From assembly GCA_023251875.1 (NCBI GenBank), contig JAHEXY010000001.1, forward strand, positions 372,001-436,000: a stretch of 64,000 nt of DNA, in the 5' to 3' direction. The notes under the pieces were generated by a model that saw only the letters and a list, made by a program, of their open reading frames with translations, made no database searches and was not told where the DNA came from. The translations under genes were made by a program, and so were the position numbers. The stretch is from Bacteroidota bacterium (lineage in GTDB: Bacteria; Bacteroidota; Bacteroidia; JAHEXY01). Positions 56,958 through 64,000 of this stretch are shown piece by piece (position 1 is the first letter of the stretch; every line of letters starts with the position of its first letter).

Positions 56958-58118
56958 ATGATTGATTTCTCAAAAATACCATCTCCCTGCTTTGTTCTCG
57001 AAGAAAAAAAACTTCGCAGAAATCTTGAACTCATAAAATCAGTAAAAGACAATGCTGGCTGTACCATTATTTTAGCATTAAAAGGATTCTCCATGTTTAG
57101 TGCATTCCCGATTGTGAAAGAATACATAAAAGGAGCCACATCAAGTTCATTAAACGAAGCCCGTTTGTGTTTTGAAGAAATGGGAACCAAAGCTCATGTG
57201 TATGCACCTGCCTATAGAGAAGACGAATGGGATGAACTAATGTCGTACACCAAACACATTACTTTTAATTCCCTCAATCAATGGGAAAGATTTAAATCCA
57301 AGCTTCCCTCTCCCATAGGGAGAGGGAGTAAGGGTGAGGGCGAAGAAGTTTCTTGCGGCATCCGTATCAACCCACAATACTCAGAAGTAACAACTGATTT
57401 ATACAATCCATGTATTGCCGGTTCAAGATTAGGAGTAACAGCAGAGCAAATAGGAGAGAAGTTGCCCCAGGGAATTGATGGTCTTCATTTTCATTCGTTG
57501 TGTGAAAGCGATTCTTTTGCCTTAGAAAGAACCTTAAAAGCAGTTGAAGAAAAATTTGGGCACTTGCTTCATCAAGCCAAATGGCTTAACATGGGAGGTG
57601 GACATTTAATGACACGTGAAGGTTATAATACAGAACATTTAATTGGCCTGGTAAAAAATATTCAACAGAAATACAATGTTGAAGTTATTTTAGAACCCGG
57701 AAGTGCCTTTGCTTGGCAAACCGGTTATCTGCGTTCTAAAGTAATGGATCTATTCAATAGCCAGGGCATAAATGCAGTCATTCTTGATGTTTCTGTTTCA
57801 GCCCATATGCCCGACTGTATCGAAATGCCCTATAAACCTCGTATTTGGGGCGCAACAGATGCAGTAAATAACAAACCTGCTTATCGTATGGGCGGCCTTA
57901 CTTGCCTTGCCGGTGATTATGTTGGGGACTACTCTTTTGAAAAAGATATAAATATTGGTGATGATATTATTTTTGATGACATGATTCATTATACCATGGT
58001 TAAGACAACAACTTTTAACGGAGTTAATCTTCCTTCCATTGGTATCTGGAAAATGAATGATACTTTTCAGCTTGTTCGTAAATATGGTTATGAAAGTTAT
58101 AAGGATAGATTGAGTTAA
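56958..58118 (+). CDS. nspC: Carboxynorspermidine/carboxyspermidine decarboxylase with repeat-encoded insert
   Basis: 386 aa. Alanine-racemase-fold PLP enzyme: the PLP Lys is Lys42 in LALKGFSM. The C-terminal 'GLTCLAGDYVGDYSF' contains the Cys/Asp of the other subunit's active site. 'HFHSLCESDS' and 'NMGGGHLMTREGY' are conserved. It decarboxylates carboxy(nor)spermidine to (nor)spermidine. Residues about 116-129 (LPSPIGRGSKGEGE) have no counterpart in the family as I recall it and are translated from a CCCTCTCC-type repeat at 57305-57342, inserted in-frame. Motifs on both sides are intact. Confidence 0.93.
   Translation: MIDFSKIPSPCFVLEEKKLRRNLELIKSVKDNAGCTIILALKGFSMFSAFPIVKEYIKGATSSSLNEARLCFEEMGTKAHVYAPAYREDEWDELMSYTKHITFNSLNQWERFKSKLPSPIGRGSKGEGEEVSCGIRINPQYSEVTTDLYNPCIAGSRLGVTAEQIGEKLPQGIDGLHFHSLCESDSFALERTLKAVEEKFGHLLHQAKWLNMGGGHLMTREGYNTEHLIGLVKNIQQKYNVEVILEPGSAFAWQTGYLRSKVMDLFNSQGINAVILDVSVSAHMPDCIEMPYKPRIWGATDAVNNKPAYRMGGLTCLAGDYVGDYSFEKDINIGDDIIFDDMIHYTMVKTTTFNGVNLPSIGIWKMNDTFQLVRKYGYESYKDRLS
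57305..57342 (+). repeat. CCCTCTCC-type repeat, copy 10, in-frame inside nspC
   Basis: CCCTCTCCCATAGGGAGAGGG followed by AGTAAGGGTGAGGGC, very close to the intergenic copies 1 and 4. It keeps the frame and encodes PSPIGRGSKGEGE. Confidence 0.85.
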
Positions 58119-58194
58119 ATAAGGCTTCAATCATTTTACTACCTTTAAACAATATTAATTTTTCTCTGTGCCTTTGCGCCTCTGTGGTTTATTT

Positions 58195-59463
58195 ATGTTT
58201 TTATATAATTTAAGTATACATCTTTTCGGACTTGCTATTCGCATAGCATCTCACTTTAATCCCAAAGCTAAATTATGGATTGAAGGCAGAAAAAATATTT
58301 TTGAAAAATTGAAAACTACAATTGATCCCAGTGCAAAAATTATTTGGTTTCATGTGGCTTCGTTGGGTGAATTTGAACAAGGTAGGCCTGTAATAGAATG
58401 CATGCGTCAGCAATTTCCACAACATAAAATTTTACTTACTTTTTTTTCTCCTTCGGGTTATGAAATAAGAAAAAATTATGCCGGAGCCGAATCTATTTTT
58501 TATTTGCCTCTCGATACAAAAAGAAATGCCCAACAATTTATTGCAATTGTAAAACCTCAAATGGCCATTTTTGTTAAATATGAGTTTTGGATCCATTACA
58601 TTAATGCATTACACAACAATAAAATCCCCATCTACAGCATTTCATCTATTTTTAGAGCCGATCAAATTTATTTTAAAAGCTATGGAAAATTTTATGCCGA
58701 TGCATTAAAAAAAATTGCTTTCTTTTTTGTACAAAATGAGGAATCAAAAAAACTACTTCAATCTATTGAAAGAAATAATGTAATGATAAGTGGGGATACG
58801 CGCTTTGATAGAGTGGCACAAAATGTAGCTTCTGTAAAACCTATTCCTGTTATTGAAAAATTTGTACAAAACAAACCTGTTCTTATTGCAGGTAGCACTT
58901 GGCCAAAAGATGAAGCATTATTGCTTGAATTAATTAATCAAACTAAAACGGATTACAAATTTATTATTGCCCCTCATCAAATTCATCAAGAACAAATTGA
59001 TGGATTTATAAAAAAACTAAATGTTACAGCAATTAAATTTTCAAAATCCGAAAAGGAAGATACTTCTAAAGCTCGGGTAATGATCATTGATAATGTGGGT
59101 ATGCTTACTTCTATTTACCAATACGGAAGCATTTCCTACATAGGCGGTGGCTTTGGTGCGGGTATTCACAACATCCTTGAACCGTCAGTATTTATGATGC
59201 CTGTTTTATTTGGGCCTAATTACCATAAATTTCAAGAAGCGCATGATCTCTTAAAAATAAAATCTGCTTTTGTAATTAATAATGCTCTAGAACTTATTGA
59301 AATTTTTAATCGTTTGGCAAAAGAAAAACAAGAAACCAATCCTTTTGCGGCTCTTGTACCTCCGCCTCAATTCGAATATTTTAAAAGTAAGGTAGGTGCT
59401 ACCAACTTGATTGTAGATAAGATTTGTAGTTTGAATAAATTAAATAGCTCTATTAGAAAATAA
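58195..59463 (+). CDS. waaA: 3-deoxy-D-manno-octulosonic acid (Kdo) transferase
   Basis: 422 aa from the ATG at 58195, chosen because 'MFLYNLSIHLFGLAIRIAS' is the usual membrane-anchoring N-terminus; a frame from 58168 adds 9 residues from a CTCTGTGCCTTTGCGCCTCTGTG repeat. 'IWFHVASLGEFEQGRPVIE' (catalytic Glu), 'KYEFWIHYINAL', 'GDTRFDRV', 'IAGSTWPKDE' and 'YIGGGFGAGIHNILEPSVF' are the family motifs. It adds Kdo to lipid A precursor at the inner membrane. Convergent with ridA, one base apart. Confidence 0.95.
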   Translation: MFLYNLSIHLFGLAIRIASHFNPKAKLWIEGRKNIFEKLKTTIDPSAKIIWFHVASLGEFEQGRPVIECMRQQFPQHKILLTFFSPSGYEIRKNYAGAESIFYLPLDTKRNAQQFIAIVKPQMAIFVKYEFWIHYINALHNNKIPIYSISSIFRADQIYFKSYGKFYADALKKIAFFFVQNEESKKLLQSIERNNVMISGDTRFDRVAQNVASVKPIPVIEKFVQNKPVLIAGSTWPKDEALLLELINQTKTDYKFIIAPHQIHQEQIDGFIKKLNVTAIKFSKSEKEDTSKARVMIIDNVGMLTSIYQYGSISYIGGGFGAGIHNILEPSVFMMPVLFGPNYHKFQEAHDLLKIKSAFVINNALELIEIFNRLAKEKQETNPFAALVPPPQFEYFKSKVGATNLIVDKICSLNKLNSSIRK

Positions 59464-59464
59464 T

Positions 59465-59842
59465 TTACCTTACGGCAATTACAGACATTTCTACATTCAC
59501 ATTTTTAGGAAGTTTAGAAACCTGAACCGTTTCACGTGCCGGAAAGTTTTTTGAAAAATAACTGCCATATACTTCATTTACAGTAGCAAAATTATTCATA
59601 TCTAATAAAAAAATACTAGTCTTCACTATATTTTCAAAGTCCATTTTTGATTCTTCTAAAATGGCTTTAATATTCTCCATAACCTGTGTGGTTTCTGATT
59701 TTATATCTGCCAATATTAATTCCGATGTTTGAGGATGAATGGCAATTTGCCCTGAAACATACAACGTGTTTTCAACCAATACAGCTTGGCTATAAGGGCC
59801 AATAGGGGAGGGGGCATTAGGCGTTTGTATAATTGTTTTCAT
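59465..59842 (-). CDS. RidA family 2-iminobutanoate/2-iminopropanoate deaminase
   Basis: 125 aa, full length. 'PNAPSPIGPYSQAVLVENTLYVSGQIAIHPQTSEL', 'QVMENIKAILEESKMDFENIVKTSIFLLDMNNFATVNEVYGSYF' and 'FPARETVQVSKLPKNVNVEMSVIAVR' are the RidA/YjgF signature; the conserved Arg is in PARETV. Destroys reactive enamine/imine by-products. Cytoplasmic. Its promoter-side gap holds a GTCATCCCGA-type repeat. Confidence 0.95.
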   Translation of the reverse strand: MKTIIQTPNAPSPIGPYSQAVLVENTLYVSGQIAIHPQTSELILADIKSETTQVMENIKAILEESKMDFENIVKTSIFLLDMNNFATVNEVYGSYFSKNFPARETVQVSKLPKNVNVEMSVIAVR

Positions 59843-59864
59843 GTGTATTTTGTTTGTTTTTTTA

Positions 59865-59935
59865 TGTCATCCCGATGTATTGGGACGCCATGTTATCTTC
59901 ATCAGTCTTTTCGAACTGGTTCGGTGCATGGCTAT
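59865..59935. repeat. GTCATCCCGA-type interspersed repeat
   Basis: TGTCATCCCGATGTATTGGGAC... followed by CGAACTGGTTCGGTGCATGGC; two imperfect hairpins. Related to the element at 7073-7137. Occupies most of the 245-bp gap between ridA and the phosphoribosyltransferase gene. Confidence 0.6.
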
Positions 59936-60036
59936 TTCATGTTGCTTCAATTAAATTAAGAGGGTAAATTACAAATTTTTGATAAATAGAACTTAGGTAT
60001 GTTATTAATTCTTTAATTTTAAAAATAATTCCAAAC

Positions 60037-60070
60037 TCCCCCTCTCCCTTTGGAGAGGGATGGGGTGAGG
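60037..60070. repeat. CCCTCTCC-type palindromic repeat, copy 11
   Basis: CCCCCTCTCCCTTTGGAGAGGGATGGGGTGAGG, ending 17 bp before the phosphoribosyltransferase start and possibly part of its mRNA leader. Confidence 0.8.
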
Positions 60071-60087
60071 TCATAATCATTATAAAT

Positions 60088-60597
60088 ATGACAGATTCAA
60101 AAACCCTTATCCTTAACCACCAGCAAATTGAAAATAAAATTTCAAGAATTGCTTATCAGATTTATGAAAAAAATTACGAGGAAAAAGAAATTGTATTGGT
60201 AGGTATAGCAGATAGAGGTTATGTATTGGCAAAAAAATTAAACAAGGTGTTACAGCAAATTTCTTCTCTTAAAATTAAATTGGCAGAATTAACGCTTGAT
60301 AAAAATGCTCCTCAAGAAAATAAGACCATTCAGTTTTCAATTCCTCTTAATGAATTAAATAATCAATCGGTAGTGTTGGTTGACGATGTTTTAAACTCAG
60401 GTAAAACTTTAATATATGGAGTAAGATTTTTACTTGATTTCCCAATTAAACGCTTAAAAACAGTAGTATTGGTTGATAGAAGTCATAAGCGTTTTCCGGT
60501 TCAGGCTGATTTTGTTGGTTTATCATTATCTACCACCTTACAAGAACACATTAACGTAGAGTTTGCAGAAGCTAATGATGCCGTTTATTTATGTTGA
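60088..60597 (+). CDS. Type I phosphoribosyltransferase (PyrR/hypoxanthine-type)
   Basis: 169 aa. The PRPP-binding motif is VVLVDDVLNSGKTLIYGV (about residues 95-112). 'VGIADRGYVLAKKLNKVL' is the N-terminal substrate region. The overall length and 'RHKRFPVQADFVGLSL'-like C-terminal segment (here DRSHKRFPVQADFVGLSL) resemble PyrR more than salvage enzymes. It could regulate pyrimidine synthesis or salvage uracil. The C-terminal 13 bases overlap the convergent aroK 3' end. Confidence 0.85.
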   Translation: MTDSKTLILNHQQIENKISRIAYQIYEKNYEEKEIVLVGIADRGYVLAKKLNKVLQQISSLKIKLAELTLDKNAPQENKTIQFSIPLNELNNQSVVLVDDVLNSGKTLIYGVRFLLDFPIKRLKTVVLVDRSHKRFPVQADFVGLSLSTTLQEHINVEFAEANDAVYLC

Positions 60598-61088
60598 AGT
60601 ACCATTGCTAATTGATCGGCATTGGCATTTTTAGCATCCATAATATATTTTGATTTTGCGTAGAATATCTCTCGATCAAGTAATGATTTTGCAATAAAAT
60701 TTTTTAGTTCTTCTTCTGTTTTGTTTTTTAGCAAGGGCCTTTCTTTTTTCGATTTTGCTAATCGACTTACTAATAATTCAACTGTACCTTGCAAATAAAC
60801 CGTTATGCCATACTTATTCATAAGATCCATATTTGCATAAAAGCATGGTGTTCCTCCTCCGGTTGCAATAATTAAATTGTTTTCTTCTGTTAGTTTTTTA
60901 ATTGCTTCATGTTCAAGTGATCTAAAATGGGCTTCTCCTTTTTTGTCAAAAATTTCAGTAATACTCGTTTGGCTTTGTTCTTCAATATAGCTATCCAAAT
61001 CAAGAAATTGTAAATGTAATTTTAAAGCCAGTTTTTTTCCAAAACTACTTTTTCCACTACCCATATAACCTACCAAAAAAATTACCAT
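60585..61088 (-). CDS. aroK: Shikimate kinase
   Basis: 167 aa, standard. Walker A GYMGSGKS at residues 7-14. 'FLDLDSYIEE' and 'EAHFRSLEHEAI' are shikimate-binding and 'IATGGGTPCF' the GGG loop. The lid is 'KSKKERPLL' with conserved Arg. Phosphorylates shikimate in aromatic amino-acid synthesis; cytoplasmic. Overlaps the phosphoribosyltransferase gene tail-to-tail by 13 bp. Confidence 0.96.
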   Translation of the reverse strand: MVIFLVGYMGSGKSSFGKKLALKLHLQFLDLDSYIEEQSQTSITEIFDKKGEAHFRSLEHEAIKKLTEENNLIIATGGGTPCFYANMDLMNKYGITVYLQGTVELLVSRLAKSKKERPLLKNKTEEELKNFIAKSLLDREIFYAKSKYIMDAKNANADQLAMVLQHK

Positions 61089-61179
61089 TTCACGTGTATA
61101 TAATTTGATTTCTAAATGTCACGTGTTATACGCCTAGTTATATTCATTCTTGTTTGCACACGTTTAGTGTATGGTTATT

Positions 61180-63459
61180 TCATCGTATTAGACTTATTTT
61201 TCCTGTTATAGAAACCATTTTTGATCCTTCATTCTTATAACTTACAAAGTATACATAGGTATCTTCAAGGCAATTTACTCCATTTTTGGTTCCATCCCAA
61301 GCAACTCTTAAATCATTGCTTTTAAAAATAGTATTCCCCCATCGATTAAATATTTGAATAGAAAAATAGGAACTGTCACAGGTATATTCAATTTTAAAAA
61401 CATCGTTTATTTGATCATGGTTAGGGCTAAATGTATTGGGAATATAAATATTGCAATGGCAATCCTGAGCATCTATGTGTATGCTGTCTCGAACTGTTTC
61501 ACATGAATTAGATGCTTCTATCCAATAATCTCCTTCATCTTTTATTTCAATAGTATTTGATGTTTCTCCATTATTCCAAATAAATGAAGATGTATTAGAT
61601 GAATTTGAAACTAAGGTAAGTGTTTCATCCAAACAAAAACTGGTGTCATTGCCTAATTGAACGGTTGGCAATTCAATAATACTGATATTGATAGTATCTG
61701 AGGCTTTACAATTATCGCTATTAATTACTTCAACCCAATATTTTCCTGAAGTATTTACTGCTATACTTTGCGTATTTTCGTTGTTTGACCAATTATAGGT
61801 AGACCCTATATTTTCCGCATCAATTACTAGCAATTGGTTTTCACAAATACTGGTGTCGTTTCCAAGGTTAACAAATGCTGCATTGGTAAATTGCATATTA
61901 ATGGAGTCAGAAGCCTGGCAGGTACCATTATCAACGGTTACCCAAAATGTTCCACTTGTATTTACAATAATAGTCTGTGAAGTTTCATTGGTATTCCAAT
62001 TGTAAATTGAACCAATATTATCAGCATTAAGCGTTAAACTATTTCCTGTACAAATAGTAGTGTCATTTCCAATATTTACCTTAGGTGAAGCAAGTATTTC
62101 TATGCTATCTGTAACATCAAAACTTAAACAAGATTTGTAAAGTGTAAGTGTAATTTTAAATTTTCCTATAGTAGTATAAATATGCTGAGAAGTATAATTA
62201 GTAGATGAATTTAAACTTCCGGAATTAGCATCTCCAAAATTCCAAATTAAAGAATCAATGGAAGAAGAATCAGTAAAAATAAAGGAGGTGGCATTTCCAA
62301 AACAAGTATCAGATCGTAAAAAATGAAAAGTATCTGTTTCAAAGAATATGTTTTGAATGAGATTGGGTAAGCCTAATCTGCATGTTTTGCCTAATAAATC
62401 AATTGCTTTGTCAATAAAATTACAGGCTGTTCCACTCGCATTTGGATTATCAATCACATCTAAATAAGTATCCCCATCTCTACCACAATAAATCTTATTA
62501 TCGGGCCCTAATTGAATTGTATTTGATACAGTTTTACTAGAAGTAGCAATAAGAGTTGCAGAGCTTATTATTGCTGTTGCAGATCCCGCATTCAAATCAA
62601 ATTGATAAATAGTACCTCCTGTGCAAGCCCCATACAATTTACTTCCATCAGGAGAAAATTCTACCCCATAACTAAAACTATAATTATTGGCAATACTAAC
62701 TAGGTTTGATAAAGCGCCACTTGAATTATCAAAATCAAAAACTTCATATCCATTAACCGCTCTTAAAGCAAGTGCTAGTTTATTTTTTTGCATATTGGCT
62801 TTCATACACCCCACGGCATAGCCATTTTTTGCCATATTACCTCCTGTATGAACAGTCCCAATATGAGTAATAATAGGTGTTAAAGAAAGTCCATTACAAC
62901 TTAGCAAATAAGCATAAAAAGCATCAGAATCCCATTCATGGGTAACAATCCAAAAATCCACATTGTTTTTATGTTTAATAGCTACTACTTTTTCAGATAC
63001 TGTACCAATAAGCTGAATGTTTTTGGTACTAGTAATATCTCCTAAACCTCCATTTAAAGCCATATCAACAATAGAATAGCAGAAACCATTTGAACCCCCT
63101 TGTTTGTCTACCGTAAAAATATAATATTGGCTAGTACTTCCCGGAAGAGGAACTATACATAATTGTGAAGACGATGCGTCTCCCAATAACCCTGTACCAT
63201 TGGGCATGAGTGTATGAGTTTTATCCCAAACTTGTATTCCATCAGTATAAAATAACAAGTTCCCATTGGCATCTGAAATACTTCCACATGCTTCTGTATT
63301 ATTTAATGCCCCATTGGTAATGGATACAGGAGATCCTGAATTGAAATCAAGACCGGCATTTTCTCCAAAATACCAAACATTGTTTTCTTTTTGAGCAAAA
63401 GAAAACAAACTTAAGAATAACATTCCTAGGGGTAGAATATACTTTCTCAAACTAAACAT
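61180..63459 (-). CDS. T9SS type B (gliding-motility-associated C-terminal domain) secreted protein
   Basis: 759 aa. Signal peptide ends near LFSFAQ-KEN. N-terminal half (about 25-370) is a propeller-like domain opening with VWYFGENAGLDFNSGSPV, a typical start in this class, plus 'LLFYTDGIQVWD'. A PKD-like segment (about 375-440; WNFGDANSGS) is followed by three Ig-like repeats with [IL]GNDT[TS][IF]C. The C-terminal 90 residues (IYIPNTFSPNHDQINDVFKIEY...FNRWGNTIFKS) are a type B T9SS sorting domain of gliding-motility proteins. Exported and surface-associated; ligand unknown. Same modules as the protein at 1-1708. Confidence 0.88.
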   Translation of the reverse strand: MFSLRKYILPLGMLFLSLFSFAQKENNVWYFGENAGLDFNSGSPVSITNGALNNTEACGSISDANGNLLFYTDGIQVWDKTHTLMPNGTGLLGDASSSQLCIVPLPGSTSQYYIFTVDKQGGSNGFCYSIVDMALNGGLGDITSTKNIQLIGTVSEKVVAIKHKNNVDFWIVTHEWDSDAFYAYLLSCNGLSLTPIITHIGTVHTGGNMAKNGYAVGCMKANMQKNKLALALRAVNGYEVFDFDNSSGALSNLVSIANNYSFSYGVEFSPDGSKLYGACTGGTIYQFDLNAGSATAIISSATLIATSSKTVSNTIQLGPDNKIYCGRDGDTYLDVIDNPNASGTACNFIDKAIDLLGKTCRLGLPNLIQNIFFETDTFHFLRSDTCFGNATSFIFTDSSSIDSLIWNFGDANSGSLNSSTNYTSQHIYTTIGKFKITLTLYKSCLSFDVTDSIEILASPKVNIGNDTTICTGNSLTLNADNIGSIYNWNTNETSQTIIVNTSGTFWVTVDNGTCQASDSINMQFTNAAFVNLGNDTSICENQLLVIDAENIGSTYNWSNNENTQSIAVNTSGKYWVEVINSDNCKASDTINISIIELPTVQLGNDTSFCLDETLTLVSNSSNTSSFIWNNGETSNTIEIKDEGDYWIEASNSCETVRDSIHIDAQDCHCNIYIPNTFSPNHDQINDVFKIEYTCDSSYFSIQIFNRWGNTIFKSNDLRVAWDGTKNGVNCLEDTYVYFVSYKNEGSKMVSITGKISLIR

Positions 63460-63599
63460 TGCCCTAAAGTAATACCGTATTTTTTGTAAGGCAATTACAA
63501 ATATTGCCTAATATCAATTTTAAATTGTTTATTAAAACAACTGATTTTTAATTCAAAATGCATCTCTTTATCTTCAAATAGAAAGTATAATTTTATAGA

Positions 63600-64000
63600 A
63601 TGCTCAAATATACTTTAATAATATTGTGTATAGTTGTATCCCAAACTCAAATTGCATTTGGCCAAAATTTGGTTAATAATCCGGATTTTGAAACGTATAG
63701 TTCTTGCCCAATGGGTCAGCAGCTATTAAATAATGCTACTGGTTGGTCAAAGCCTCCGGTAGGAATAACTATAGGAGATTATTACAATGCTTGTAATACT
63801 TCATCTTATGCATTTGCTTGTGATAGTGTTGGTGTGCCTAATAATTTTGGAGGCTATACGCCTGCTCATTCCGGTAATGCATATGTTGGCTTTTTGGCTT
63901 ATTACGGAAGTGTTAGAGAATATGTTGAAGGATCTCTTTCAACTCCATTAGTGGCAGGTAAAGATTATGAAGTTTCATTTTTTGTACGCCTGCCTCCACA
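63600..64000 (+). CDS. Secreted protein with N-terminal sandwich domain, partial (runs off right edge)
   Basis: 133 codons visible from the ATG at 63600; no stop before the edge. Signal peptide ends near IAFGQ-NLV. The mature start 'NLVNNPDFETYSSCPMGQQLLNNATGWSKP' and 'GVPNNFGGYTPAHSGNAYVGFLAYY' form the N-terminal carbohydrate-binding-like sandwich often found in Bacteroidota surface proteins that end in an OmpA or T9SS domain. The C-terminus lies outside the window. Divergent from the type B protein. Confidence 0.8.
   Translation, partial: MLKYTLIILCIVVSQTQIAFGQNLVNNPDFETYSSCPMGQQLLNNATGWSKPPVGITIGDYYNACNTSSYAFACDSVGVPNNFGGYTPAHSGNAYVGFLAYYGSVREYVEGSLSTPLVAGKDYEVSFFVRLPP

Overview
The window looks like a chromosome segment of a low-G+C member of the Bacteroidota (Flavobacteriia- or Sphingobacteriia-like; I cannot place it more finely). 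Evidence: several secreted proteins end in type IX secretion system (T9SS) sorting domains; porD is present; DUF4197, DUF3098, DUF2723 and omega/CoaBC proteins are of Bacteroidota type; and several upstream regions carry the Bacteroidota promoter pattern TTG-N19-21-TAnnTTTG. I found no rRNA, tRNA, CRISPR array, intact insertion sequence or prophage.

Layout. 1-3582: a T9SS-type lamin-tail/PKD protein cut by the left edge, a DUF4197 protein and an outer-membrane barrel. 3703-11108: an M3 peptidase, then a compact run of DUF3098, ECF sigma factor, putative anti-sigma protein, DUF2723/TMEM260-type membrane glycosyltransferase and a partnerless histidine kinase. 11201-17194: secreted proteins (arylsulfotransferase, T9SS adhesin-like protein, tail-fibre-like repeat protein, MORN-type protein). 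17257-20255: rnhB, a RelE/ParE toxin-antitoxin pair and an acyl-CoA carboxyltransferase. The toxin-antitoxin pair is bracketed by two diverged copies of the carboxyltransferase gene's 3' end, one of them joined to a cupin-gene remnant. 20338-24116: the bamD-rpoZ-coaBC-porD cluster on the minus strand. 24367-30534: patatin-like membrane protein, a frame-broken wbqC-like gene, a lipoprotein and recN. 30563-35107: an accessory island with two related ankyrin proteins, an unrecognised cytoplasmic protein, a T9SS protein and a gene fragment. 35353-43878: ispD, two envelope proteins, divergent PAP2, dipeptide epimerase, GH5-like protein and tsaD. 44035-55193: a surface-glycan cluster (fused double SDR, GT2, STELLO-type, GT39-like, capsule-type and GT2 transferases, MBOAT plus SGNH O-acylation pair). 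55320-58118: carboxyspermidine dehydrogenase and decarboxylase, split by a 417-bp repeat-rich gap. 58195-61088: Kdo transferase, RidA, phosphoribosyltransferase, shikimate kinase. 61180-64000: a type B T9SS protein and the start of another secreted protein.

The genes converge on envelope building and protein export: BamD (barrel assembly), PorD (T9SS), Kdo transferase (lipid A core), the glycan cluster with O-acylation, DUF2723 (probable protein O-glycosylation) and many secreted products.

The most unusual feature is a family of palindromic repeats of the type CCCTCTCC...GGAGAGGG (about 11 copies). Most lie between genes, but three are inside conserved genes: in-frame in tsaD and in the carboxyspermidine decarboxylase gene, and in the wbqC-like gene, where the copy carries an 11-G run that now breaks the frame. 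A second family, a 161-bp element with 16-bp terminal inverted repeats, lies between the two polyamine genes. Other repeats supply the last codons of coaBC and of the GH5-like gene.
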